From assembly GCA_937921555.1 (NCBI GenBank), contig CAKZUV010000333.1, positions 1-39,607 on the forward strand: a DNA stretch of 39,607 nucleotides. Direction: 5' to 3'. Positions 19,390-27,504 of this stretch are shown here, one piece after another (position 1 is the first letter of the stretch; the number at the start of each line of letters is the position of its first letter). Both the position numbers and the translations under genes were made by a program. The stretch comes from an uncultured Saprospiraceae bacterium (GTDB lineage: Bacteria; Bacteroidota; Bacteroidia; Chitinophagales; Saprospiraceae). The notes beneath the pieces are model-generated. The model was not told the origin of the DNA. It saw only the letters and a program-made list of their open reading frames with translations, and did not search any database.

Positions 19390-19417
19390 TTTGTAAATTA
19401 TTTTTTTTTTACCTTTG
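19390..19417 (+). promoter_or_regulatory. Bacteroidota promoter (TTTG-N16-TACCTTTG) for the TPR lipoprotein gene
   Basis: TTTG at 19390-19393 and TACCTTTG at 19410-19417, separated by a T-rich 16-nt spacer, match the -33/-7 elements of Bacteroidota. The ATG begins at 19422, only 4 nt after the -7 element, so the mRNA may be leaderless or the second ATG (19425) may be used. Confidence 0.65.
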
Positions 19418-19421
19418 TCTA

Positions 19422-20402
19422 ATGATGAAACGGATCCTTTTTGCTATTTCAATCTTTCTGATGGGTATCTGGGGATGTGAACCTGATGTAAAGCCTGCAC
19501 CACCCCGCGAAAACAAGGCAAGAATTGAGGCTGTCGGCTTTTCTGGTACTGCTTATCACGCAGTTCAGGATGCGCCCGTTGTTCAGGTCCGTAAAGACTC
19601 TATGTTAAATATTGCCTATCAGGACTTTCTGAAAGATTCGACCAATCTTGAAAATATCATCTGGTATGGACGCCGACTGGCGTATCTGACCCGTTACCAG
19701 GAAGCAATCGCGGTATTTACCCGTGGTATGAAACACCATCCGGAATCGCCGGAACTTTATCGTCACCGTGGTCACCGGCATTTATCTGTCCGCAAACCCG
19801 CCGAGGCCGTGAAAGATTTGATGAAGGCCGCTCTGCTGGTCGGTGACCGTCCCATACAAATCGAACCCGATGGTATTCCTAACCGGTTGAATCAACCGCT
19901 GTCTTCGCTGCAATTTAATATCTGGTACCACCTGGGACTGGCCCATTATTTACAACAAAATTATAAAGAGGCACAGATTGCTTACGAATCCTGTCTGAGA
20001 TATTCTACGAATGACGACCTCAAATGTGCTACGGCGGACTGGCTGTACATGACTTACAGAAGAAGAGGTTTTACAGAAGAACCAAAAGAATTGTTGAAAT
20101 CAATCACGGAAGATATGGTGCTGATCGAAAACGAAGCCTACCACCAACGGTTACTGATGTATAAAGGGCTACGGTCCCCGGATGATATTCTTATTTCTTC
20201 CAATACCGCCGCAGGCCGTCAACTGGATATGGCGACTCAGGGTTACGGGGTAGGAAACTGGTATTTATATAATGGTGAAGCAGAAAAAGCAGTCGATATT
20301 TTTCAAAGAATTCTAAAAACAAGCTACTGGCCGGCTTTTGGTTTTCTGGCCGCAGAAAGTGATCTGGAATATTTAGGAGCAAGGTACCCTGAATTATTTT
20401 AA
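19422..20402 (+). CDS. TPR-repeat lipoprotein
   Basis: 326 residues. The N-terminus (MMKRILFAISIFLMGIWGC) is a lipoprotein signal with lipobox IWGC, and Cys19 is the predicted lipidated residue; the mature protein starts CEPD. TPR-like helical pairs are visible at about 78-140 (WYGRRLAYL ... YQEAIAVFTRG ... PEAELYRH-type spacing), 166-195 (WYHLGLAHYLQQNYKEAQ) and 275-300 (NGEAEKAVDIFQRIL). It is probably a membrane-anchored scaffold for protein-protein contacts; no enzyme motif is present. Two adjacent ATGs (19422 and 19425) are both possible starts. It is divergent from the hydrolase across 110 bp that carries promoter elements for both. No terminator was found before the repeat-rich region that follows. 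Confidence 0.9.
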   Translation: MMKRILFAISIFLMGIWGCEPDVKPAPPRENKARIEAVGFSGTAYHAVQDAPVVQVRKDSMLNIAYQDFLKDSTNLENIIWYGRRLAYLTRYQEAIAVFTRGMKHHPESPELYRHRGHRHLSVRKPAEAVKDLMKAALLVGDRPIQIEPDGIPNRLNQPLSSLQFNIWYHLGLAHYLQQNYKEAQIAYESCLRYSTNDDLKCATADWLYMTYRRRGFTEEPKELLKSITEDMVLIENEAYHQRLLMYKGLRSPDDILISSNTAAGRQLDMATQGYGVGNWYLYNGEAEKAVDIFQRILKTSYWPAFGFLAAESDLEYLGARYPELF

Positions 20403-20609
20403 GGGTTTGAAGCACTGCGGTCGGTAATATGATAAAGCAAACTGATTAAACGATTCAACAATTAAACGAGCACAGCGATTAAACCGCGAAGCGACTAACG
20501 AAAAACCAGTAAAAAATTCCGAAATTTTACCCCAGCCCCGTAGGGGAGATTTCGTAATTTTTTACCTCGCTGGTATTTGACAAAGCTCAGCAATTCAACA
20601 AGCGAAGCA
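20403..20609. other. Intergenic region, non-coding, repeat-derived
   Basis: No convincing ORF. It contains scattered short related words (GATTAAACGATTCAACA, CAATTAAACGAG, GCGATTAAACC, AATTCAACA) around a long hairpin (20505-20574), then grades into the octanucleotide array. The composition looks like decayed interspersed repeat rather than regulatory DNA. No TAnnTTTG promoter for the downstream gene was found. Confidence 0.5.
20505..20574. repeat. REP-like long hairpin
   Basis: Left arm 20505-20525 (ACCAG + TAAAAAATTCCGAAAT) pairs with right arm 20549-20574 (ATTTCGTAATTTTTTA + CCTCGCTGGT), with one mismatch and a five-base insertion (ACCTCG side) in the right arm. The centre carries CCCCAGCCCCGTAGGGG, in which CCCC (20536-20539) and GGGG (20543-20546) form an inner stem. 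The shape suits an interspersed palindromic element. Confidence 0.6.
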
Positions 20610-20665
20610 ATTCAACATTTCAACATTTCAACATTTCAACAATTCAACATTTCAACATTTCAAAA
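20610..20665 (+). repeat. Octanucleotide tandem repeat (WTTCAACA)n abutting a start codon
   Basis: Seven 8-bp units: ATTCAACA, TTTCAACA x3, ATTCAACA, TTTCAACA and a final TTTCAAAA. They run without a gap into the ATG at 20666. The same word occurs singly just upstream (20593-20600). The array replaces the normal leader and ribosome-binding region of the HAD phosphatase gene. Confidence 0.85.
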
Positions 20666-21274
20666 ATGACCATCATCTTCGACCTTGGTAAAGTACTCAT
20701 CAACTGGGATCCCAGAAATTTATACCGAAAAATATTTGCCGACGAAAAAGAGATGGAATATTTTCTATCTGAAGTATGTACGATGGACTGGAATGAACAA
20801 CAAGACGCTGGCCGTACCTGGAAAGATGGAATCGGATTACTGGTGCCTGATTTTCCAAAATATGAAAAAGAGATCAATGCTTATTTTGACCGGTGGGAAG
20901 AGATGCTGGGCGGAGAAATTTCCGGAACGGTGGAAATTCTTAAAACCTTAAAAGCATCCGGAAAATACCGGATTTATGGACTGACCAACTGGTCGGCGGA
21001 AACCTTTCCGATTGCCCTGCGGCAATTTGATTTTTTGAATCTCTTTGACGGAATTCTGGTATCCGGGGACGAAGGCATCAAAAAACCTGACCCTGCTATT
21101 TACGAATTATTGCTGGAACGTTATCAGATTGATCGTAACAAGGCATTGTTTATTGACGACTCTTTACGCAACGTAGCCGCAGCAGAAAAGGTCGGTATCC
21201 AGTCCATACATTTCACTGGTCCGGATGCCTTAAAAAAAGCGTTGCAGCATTTGGAAGTTCTTAAAACCGAATAA
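20666..21274 (+). CDS. HAD-family phosphatase (YihX-like, subfamily IA)
   Basis: 202 residues, cytoplasmic, no signal peptide. HAD motifs are complete: motif I FDLGKVLINWD with nucleophile Asp6 (the second Asp is replaced by Gly, as in YihX-type DLGxV proteins), motif II LTNW (Thr107), motif III GIKKPDP (Lys139/140) and motif IV FIDDS (Asp164, Asp165). A helical cap lies at about 15-85. The family removes phosphate from small sugar or metabolite phosphates; YihX itself is an alpha-D-glucose-1-phosphate phosphatase, but the substrate here cannot be read. The start is fixed by the TTCAACA array that ends at the ATG. The 3' end overlaps the convergent dehydrogenase gene by 14 bp. Confidence 0.92.
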   Translation: MTIIFDLGKVLINWDPRNLYRKIFADEKEMEYFLSEVCTMDWNEQQDAGRTWKDGIGLLVPDFPKYEKEINAYFDRWEEMLGGEISGTVEILKTLKASGKYRIYGLTNWSAETFPIALRQFDFLNLFDGILVSGDEGIKKPDPAIYELLLERYQIDRNKALFIDDSLRNVAAAEKVGIQSIHFTGPDALKKALQHLEVLKTE

Positions 21275-22877
21275 CTTTCTTTACCGCACTTCCTTTTTCT
21301 GTTTTTATTTTTAACAAATAAATCCCGCTTGGTAAATCTGCCGTAGATAGTTTATCGTTGATGATACCGGTTCTGGCAAATTGCTTTTCTTGAATAAGCT
21401 TTCCATTTTGATCCACCAGCGAGACGACGCCTTCCGCGGGCGTTTCAAACGAAATTTTAAAATTTAGTTGCTGATCAAACGGCAAGGGAAAAACTATAAA
21501 TTCTTTTAAATTACTCAAATCATTTACGCTACTGACAAGGACGGTAACAGATTCAGAGGTATAAGAACAACCATTTTCCGTTTTTATCAGTAAAGAATAA
21601 TCACCATTTTCGGTCGCAGTATAATCGGGGGCGATAGCATCATCGATGGCCTCACCGTTCAGCAACCACTGATATTGATTACCGGCGTCAATATTTGTGT
21701 TAACGGAAAGTTCTCCATCGTTATCAGAAATACTTAGTTCAGCCGGATCGCCACTTACCACCCGGTAAATAGTGCCACCAAGATCGAGCACGTACAATTC
21801 GCCGTTGGCATCTTCGCCAAAGCCACTGATTGAAACATTACTGTTCAGCACTTCCTGGGTTACCCACACTCCGTTTACTTCATCGATCGTCCAGAATCGG
21901 CCGGAACAAAAATCACCAAAAACATATTTTCCATAAAGAGCAGGATATTCACATCCCCGGTAACGAATACCTCCCGTTACAGAACATCCAATGCTACCAC
22001 CACTGACGTAATCGAAAACAGGTTCCGCAAAATCACTTACCCCCGAACAGGCACTGGCCGGATTATTGAAAGCAATAGAACCTTCGCGGCAATTCCATCC
22101 GTAATTTTCTCCCCCACTGCTGCTGGCAGGCTGGAAATTTATTTCTTCCCGCGCATTCTGTCCCACGTCACCGATCCAGATATCTCCGGTCAATTTATCG
22201 AAACTCCAGCGCCAGGGATTTCTAATACCAAAGGACCAGATTTCGTCCAGCGTACTGGCATCATTCACAAAAGGATTATCTGCCGGAATGGTGTAAACCG
22301 ACGGATTAGTGGTCACATCCAGACGTAATAATTTCCCTAAAAAATTCTGTCGATTCTGACTGTTGCCTTGCGGATCACCACCCGAGCCACCATCTCCCGT
22401 CCCTACGTACAAATAGCCATCCGGTCCAAAAGCAATATCCCCACCATTATGATTACTAAACGGTTGATCAAACTCCAGTAATACAACTTCACTATTTGAA
22501 TCTGCTATGTTAGAATTATTCGGATCTACTGAAAATCTCGAAATCCGGGTATTCAGATTACCCGCCGTATAATTAACATAAAAATAGCCATTGGTCGCAT
22601 AATCGGGATGAAAAGCAAGTCCCAGCAGACCTCTTTCTCCACCACTGGATACTTCATTCTGAATATTTAAAAAACTATTCGGCAACGTATTTCCGTTGGC
22701 ATCAATGATTCTTATTCTACCGCTTTGTTCTACCACAAACAGCCGGTCATCGCCAGCATTTGCCAGATCAACGGTACTGCTAAAACCGGAGGCAAAATTT
22801 TCCAGTTCGATACTAGACTGTGCGACAAGATTGCCCGCCAATAGAAACACAAATAACAGAGGGGAAAGAAATTTCAT
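21261..22877 (-). CDS. Secreted PQQ-type glucose/sorbosone dehydrogenase with Ig-like domain and class-A T9SS tail
   Basis: 538 residues. Signal peptide 1-20 (NLVAQ). Residues about 25-375 form the six-bladed soluble glucose dehydrogenase (GSDH) fold: LFVVEQSGRIRI (46-57), ERGLLGLAFHPDY (81-93), NHNGGDIAFGPDGYLYVGTG (142-161; His143 is the expected general base), GDGGSGGDPQ, FGIRNPWRWSFD (216-227, PQQ-contact Arg219) and the terminal GELYVLDLGGTIYRV blade. The family oxidises aldoses with PQQ and Ca2+. Residues about 380-450 form an Ig-like domain (YQWLLNGEAI, ENGDYSLLIKTENGC). Residues about 455-538 form a class-A T9SS sorting domain (FIVFPLPFDQQLNF, LPSGIYLLKIKTEKG, VIRF end); the usual YPNP reads FPLP. 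The gene sits 73 bp after the beta-helix protein on the same strand, with no clear own promoter, so co-transcription is likely. Confidence 0.9.
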   Translation of the reverse strand: MKFLSPLLFVFLLAGNLVAQSSIELENFASGFSSTVDLANAGDDRLFVVEQSGRIRIIDANGNTLPNSFLNIQNEVSSGGERGLLGLAFHPDYATNGYFYVNYTAGNLNTRISRFSVDPNNSNIADSNSEVVLLEFDQPFSNHNGGDIAFGPDGYLYVGTGDGGSGGDPQGNSQNRQNFLGKLLRLDVTTNPSVYTIPADNPFVNDASTLDEIWSFGIRNPWRWSFDKLTGDIWIGDVGQNAREEINFQPASSSGGENYGWNCREGSIAFNNPASACSGVSDFAEPVFDYVSGGSIGCSVTGGIRYRGCEYPALYGKYVFGDFCSGRFWTIDEVNGVWVTQEVLNSNVSISGFGEDANGELYVLDLGGTIYRVVSGDPAELSISDNDGELSVNTNIDAGNQYQWLLNGEAIDDAIAPDYTATENGDYSLLIKTENGCSYTSESVTVLVSSVNDLSNLKEFIVFPLPFDQQLNFKISFETPAEGVVSLVDQNGKLIQEKQFARTGIINDKLSTADLPSGIYLLKIKTEKGSAVKKVIRF

Positions 22878-22950
22878 ATAGTATTGTATCTTGGATTCTA
22901 TGATAGAAGCCGTTTAAAAAATATATTATGCATTCAGAAAATCTGTCTGA

Positions 22951-25900
22951 CTATTGTTTAATAATCCGCCCCCGAAAGGTTTGGTTGTCTATATTCAACC
23001 GATAGAAATAAGTACCGGCAGCGGGAAAATGATGGCCTGAAACGCTCATCTTTTGTAACCCGGACGCGAAGTTTTCATCTTGTCTCAAAATTGCTTTACC
23101 AGTCAGATCATAAATTTCTAAGGAAACGGCAGAAGCGCCTGATAGTTCAAAAGTAAAAAGAGTTTGCTGATTAAAAGGATTAGGATACAGTTTTGGCGCA
23201 CGCTGGTCAAAACTTTTAATATCTGTCACTACCCCATCAGTAAACGCCCATTGAATGCTTTGTGCTGTTTGCTGCTCGTTATAAAGCAGCTGTCGCCCGT
23301 CGGGGCTTACAAAATTAATGACCTCACTGATCTTTTCTAAATCGGTGTGCACCAAAAACTGAAAATTCATCAATTCCATTTCCGGGGTAATCTTCCGTGC
23401 CTGATTCCCGACTTCCTCCGTGTACCACAAGAATTTCAGCCGTCCCTCTTCTTCCTGAAAACCAGTAACGCCGGTGACTTGCTGAAGTTCCAGATGCGCC
23501 GGATCAAAATTTATCATTGCCTCAAAACCCAGAATTTTTTCTTCCACCAGCATCCGGACCGGAATATTAATTATTTCTCCGGCAGTCGCCGCCCGGTCTT
23601 CTATTTGCCAGAGGCTGTTCTCACTACCCGTCAATGCAGGATTATTACTGTCGTTGGTATCCCCAATTTTCACCCCGATAAAATCAGCATTCAAATAATC
23701 AGTATTTAAATCATTGACGGTAATGGATTGTGGATAATTGTAATTCAGAGCTTGCGATCCGTAGTCAAAAGTATAGTCCGCCGGAAAAAATTCCCACGAA
23801 GTATTTTGTGGAAACTCATTAGTAATTTCAAGCACTATTTCCTGCATTTGTAATAAATCAAAAACCGAAACATTTCCACTCCGGTTAACGTCCGCCGCAA
23901 TGTACTCAGAAGCGGTACTAAAAGTATCGATGAGCAATAAATGCGAACGTATTCTGATAATATCAATTACCGTTACTCCGTTCCGGTGATTAATATCCTT
24001 AGTGGGGGTTATCTGATAGTTTTCTCCTTGTGGCAATCCGGTAAATAAAAAATCTCCGGAAGGATTATTTAGGAGATCAGATTCGTTGGTGCAAGATACC
24101 GTCACCTGACCAATGTCTATTCCGTCGGTACGATGAATCTGCCCGCCAATCGAATAATCATTTAAAGGCAATACAATCTCGATGATTTCACAAATCTCTT
24201 CGCTGCCACAATCGTTGGTCGCCGTCAGACATAACATATAAATTCCGGATTCGGTGTATTGGTGGTTAATGGTTTCTTCAATACTGCTTCCTCCATCTCC
24301 GAAATTCCACATTAAACCGTTGGCGCCCACCGCGGTACTCTGTGCGGTCAGCTGACTATCGGTTAATTCAAAAGTGAAACTGCTCACCGGATTCGTACCG
24401 TTATTACCGAGGATAACTTCCACGGTATTACTACAGTTATTAGCATCCGTAACGGTTACCTGATAAGTGCCCGCCAATAAATCATTGAACTCGTTGGTAT
24501 TGACCCGACCCGTTCCCAGATCGAATTCGTAAGGAGCAGCTCCTCCGGCGACATCCAGCGAAAATCCGGCGACGCCATCGTTACAGCTATCATCTGTTTG
24601 CTGGATGATACTGACTTCGGGTAAACCCGTATCTTCCAGATTTACCATTAATTCCTGCGAACATCCTTCCACGTCGGTGGCAACGACCAGATAGCTGCCC
24701 ATTGGCAAATTATTGAAACTGGTTTGATCTACTGGATTTCCGTTCAGGGTATATTCAAACGGCGCAGTACCGCCAGATATAGTAATAGAAAACGCACCGC
24801 TCTCATTACCACAGCTCGGATGAATCACCTCAGCTGCCATTAAACTAACGGGAGGCGTATCACCAATAACGGCGTTGAGTTGGGTCGAACAATTATTGGC
24901 ATCTCTAATTCCAATGGTATAAATCCCGGTTCCTAAATTATTAAAACTACCATTGTTTTGTTCTGCGCCATCAATACTGTAAACAAAAGGCGCCGTGCCT
25001 CCGCCGGCCACGACAATCAGCGAACCGTTGTCTGTTCCGCAGGTAGCACTGTTTAGTTGAGAAATAGCAATAATGGGAGGATTTGAATCTGCCAGCGTCA
25101 CCGTCACTACATCCGAACATCCGTTGACATCCATAACGGTCACTTCGTAAGTACCCGCAAAAAGATTATTGAAAACCGGCGACCCGGTCGTTGCTCCATT
25201 TGTGGTGTAGAGATACGGCCCCTGACCTCCGGCTACAGAAAGTGTAAAACTTCCGTTAGCGTCATTACAGGTCGCATCCTCCTGTGCAAGCACCGAGAGC
25301 TCGGGAGCAGACGTTTCCAGAATAGAAAAGCTTATTTCATCAGTACAATTATTGACATCAGACACGGTAACTGTATAATTTCCAGGACTCAAGTTTGCCA
25401 AGTTAGGATTGTCAAAATTCTGTCCGTTGTAACTAAACGTAAAAGGGAGCATTCCTCCGGAAACGGTCAGGTCAGCGGTACCATTGTCTTGTCCACAGGT
25501 AGCCATCGTTAGTTGAGCAACCGAAAGATTCGGCGGATTTGTATCCGACAGCGTGACGGAAATCACATCGGAACAATTATTCGCATCTGTCACGGACACC
25601 TCATAAGTTCCGGCAGTCAGATTACTAAAAACGAGTGACTCGGTGACCGTTCCGTTGATGGCAAAAGTAAAAGGAGCCTGACCTCCGGCAAGTGAAATGG
25701 TAAAATTTCCGTTGGCATTATTACAACTTGCATCGTTTTGTGAGGCTACGGATAGTACGGTGGCTGGATTTTCAGCAATTGTGAAACTAACCTCAGCGGT
25801 ACAATTATTTCCATCGGTTACGATGACCGAATAATCACCGACGCTTAAATTCTCCAGGTTTGGATTATTCGTATTTTGACCATTGTAAGAAAAAATAAAA

Positions 25901-27504
25901 GGCCCCGTTCCTCCGGAAGTATTTAAATCAACAGCGCCGTTATTTTGTCCACAGGTGGTCGCTGCTGCGTTTGCTGCGGTTAGTGTCAGACTGCAACCGG
26001 TGTAAGTAAAACAGTCCGCAAATTCGGAACTATTACCTGTAATATCCGTGGCGATAGCCGTGATGATATCTCCGGTATTGAGTAGCGTGTTGTTTGCGAA
26101 AGGTTCGGATAAAGTCCAGGAACCATTTACGACGTTGGCTGTTCCGAGGTAGGTTCCTCCCTGACAAGGTGCATCGGTGCAGGTAGTATTATCATTCCGG
26201 TAGAGTGCAATTGATTGATTGGGAATGGCGGTTCCACTGATATTACCGTATTCAGCCAGGGTGATGGCCGGCGACAAAATACCGTTATTGGATGTATTCG
26301 CAATAAAAAGAGCTATGGAATCATTACAATACAGATTATTTTGCACAATCTGGCATCCGAAAGTACCGGCGGCAATAGCAATACCAGCCGCATTATTTAC
26401 AATTACATTGCTCATTCCTGGTACGATTCCTCCGATTTGGTGCAGGTCACCACCGTCCCGTACCAGAATACCACAAAATTCGTTTCCGTTCGGAGTCGTT
26501 TCAAAGTAATTTGTACCAATAAAATTACCCTGGATTTTCGCCCTCGCCGATCCGCCACGAATCACAATTCCACAACCTTCCCACGGTCCCTGTCCCGGAT
26601 TTCCGTCAAAGAAGTCCTGTTCCAATCCATTATTGTGAATCACATTACCCCGATTAACTCCTCCAATCACGACGTCATCACCATTCAGTACGTCAATGGC
26701 ATCATCAGGAAAATTAATTATTTCCAATCCATAAATGGCACAACGATCTGCACGGACAAATAGTGCGTTGATGGCCACATCCCAGGCGTGAAATTGTCCA
26801 TCCAGGACCACCCTGGGACTAAAATCACCATTATTGCCAAAGGCCGGATGCGTAGTTCCGTCGATAAAAGTAGAATCATCAAAAATAGAAGGCAATTCAA
26901 AGCCGGAGGTTTCCCCTACCCTGATCGTATCCGGTCCGTCGCCCGGCAGATTAAAAACAATCCGGTTAAATCCGGGATTTGCGTTGGCGCATACAATGGC
27001 CTGCCGCAGAGAACCGGGACCTTCATCGTTGGTATTGGAAACGGTAATTTCGGTACTGACACTATTACAGTCAGAGGGTGCTACCTCAATAAAGGTTGGG
27101 TTATTTACGCTACTAAGGGCGTAATTATTTCCGGAAAAATACAGCGCGTTGGTACCTCCATTCAGGATTCCAAGCTGAAAGGTTGTATCCCAGGGAACAA
27201 AGAAGTTGGAACAACTGGCAGCAGGGTCAATATCCGCCTCATTATCCCAGTCCATGGACAATACGGTGAAACTGGCGTTTACATTCAGGCTGCTGCTACC
27301 CAGAAAACTGCAGGTATTGTTTCGCAGTCCGGAGATATGAATGCTGGTAGGTGTCTGATCATCCGGAGTTGCCGGAATGACTTCCATATCGGTCAGAATA
27401 AAATAAGTCTGGGCTGTAATATTTCCAAAAAAGCAAGAAAAAGACAGGAACAAACCTATAATTAACAGGAAAGACCTACCGGTGGAGGGTAATACTCTAT
27501 TCAT
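22951..27504 (-). CDS. Beta-helix / SprB-repeat / dockerin-cohesin-like secreted protein with class-A T9SS tail
   Basis: 1517 residues. Signal peptide 1-31 (ends NITAQ). Residues about 35-150: unassigned domain. About 155-490: right-handed beta-helix, introduced by NTNDEGPGSLRQAI (the CSLREAI-type entry motif) and followed by N-rich rungs such as VIHNNG, IQGNFIGTN, NVIVNNAAG and IVQNNLYCNDS. Residues 504-1036: seven SprB-like repeats. About 1040-1118: PKD domain (WNFGDGGSS). About 1120-1170: a small carboxypeptidase-regulatory/CnaB-like domain (YSIGGQIHRTDG). About 1171-1230: dockerin-like pair (DINHRNGVTVIDIIRI and DVNRSGNVSVFDLLQM). About 1300-1415: cohesin-like domain (PVRMLVEEKILGFEAMINFD). 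About 1436-1517: class-A T9SS sorting domain (KLYPNPFNQ). Probably a cell-surface or secreted binding protein, perhaps for polysaccharide; no catalytic residues were identified. First gene of a likely operon with the dehydrogenase. Confidence 0.92.
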   Translation of the reverse strand: MNRVLPSTGRSFLLIIGLFLSFSCFFGNITAQTYFILTDMEVIPATPDDQTPTSIHISGLRNNTCSFLGSSSLNVNASFTVLSMDWDNEADIDPAASCSNFFVPWDTTFQLGILNGGTNALYFSGNNYALSSVNNPTFIEVAPSDCNSVSTEITVSNTNDEGPGSLRQAIVCANANPGFNRIVFNLPGDGPDTIRVGETSGFELPSIFDDSTFIDGTTHPAFGNNGDFSPRVVLDGQFHAWDVAINALFVRADRCAIYGLEIINFPDDAIDVLNGDDVVIGGVNRGNVIHNNGLEQDFFDGNPGQGPWEGCGIVIRGGSARAKIQGNFIGTNYFETTPNGNEFCGILVRDGGDLHQIGGIVPGMSNVIVNNAAGIAIAAGTFGCQIVQNNLYCNDSIALFIANTSNNGILSPAITLAEYGNISGTAIPNQSIALYRNDNTTCTDAPCQGGTYLGTANVVNGSWTLSEPFANNTLLNTGDIITAIATDITGNSSEFADCFTYTGCSLTLTAANAAATTCGQNNGAVDLNTSGGTGPFIFSYNGQNTNNPNLENLSVGDYSVIVTDGNNCTAEVSFTIAENPATVLSVASQNDASCNNANGNFTISLAGGQAPFTFAINGTVTESLVFSNLTAGTYEVSVTDANNCSDVISVTLSDTNPPNLSVAQLTMATCGQDNGTADLTVSGGMLPFTFSYNGQNFDNPNLANLSPGNYTVTVSDVNNCTDEISFSILETSAPELSVLAQEDATCNDANGSFTLSVAGGQGPYLYTTNGATTGSPVFNNLFAGTYEVTVMDVNGCSDVVTVTLADSNPPIIAISQLNSATCGTDNGSLIVVAGGGTAPFVYSIDGAEQNNGSFNNLGTGIYTIGIRDANNCSTQLNAVIGDTPPVSLMAAEVIHPSCGNESGAFSITISGGTAPFEYTLNGNPVDQTSFNNLPMGSYLVVATDVEGCSQELMVNLEDTGLPEVSIIQQTDDSCNDGVAGFSLDVAGGAAPYEFDLGTGRVNTNEFNDLLAGTYQVTVTDANNCSNTVEVILGNNGTNPVSSFTFELTDSQLTAQSTAVGANGLMWNFGDGGSSIEETINHQYTESGIYMLCLTATNDCGSEEICEIIEIVLPLNDYSIGGQIHRTDGIDIGQVTVSCTNESDLLNNPSGDFLFTGLPQGENYQITPTKDINHRNGVTVIDIIRIRSHLLLIDTFSTASEYIAADVNRSGNVSVFDLLQMQEIVLEITNEFPQNTSWEFFPADYTFDYGSQALNYNYPQSITVNDLNTDYLNADFIGVKIGDTNDSNNPALTGSENSLWQIEDRAATAGEIINIPVRMLVEEKILGFEAMINFDPAHLELQQVTGVTGFQEEEGRLKFLWYTEEVGNQARKITPEMELMNFQFLVHTDLEKISEVINFVSPDGRQLLYNEQQTAQSIQWAFTDGVVTDIKSFDQRAPKLYPNPFNQQTLFTFELSGASAVSLEIYDLTGKAILRQDENFASGLQKMSVSGHHFPAAGTYFYRLNIDNQTFRGRIIKQ
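24397..25995 (-). repeat. Seven SprB-like repeats with A/B alternation
   Basis: Seven units of about 76 codons with the pattern CxxxNGxxxLxVxGGxxPFxxxxNG ... NLxAGxYxVxVTDxNNCS. Units 1 and 3 are close relatives (CGQNNG/CGQDNG, FSYNGQN), and so are units 2 and 4 (SCNNANGNFT/TCNDANGSFT, AGTYEVxVxD). Units 5-7 diverge. No Trp is present in the core, unlike the repeats of the giant adhesin. Confidence 0.85.

Noticed and set aside
20403-20665. Insertion sequence or transposon remnant with a coding part
   Set aside because: No transposase fragment, terminal repeats with target duplication, or ORF was found; only a palindrome and a simple tandem repeat are visible.
26215-27465. Plus-strand ORFs of 182 and 225 codons antisense to the beta-helix gene
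   Set aside because: They are shadows of a strongly supported minus-strand gene and show no domain logic of their own.
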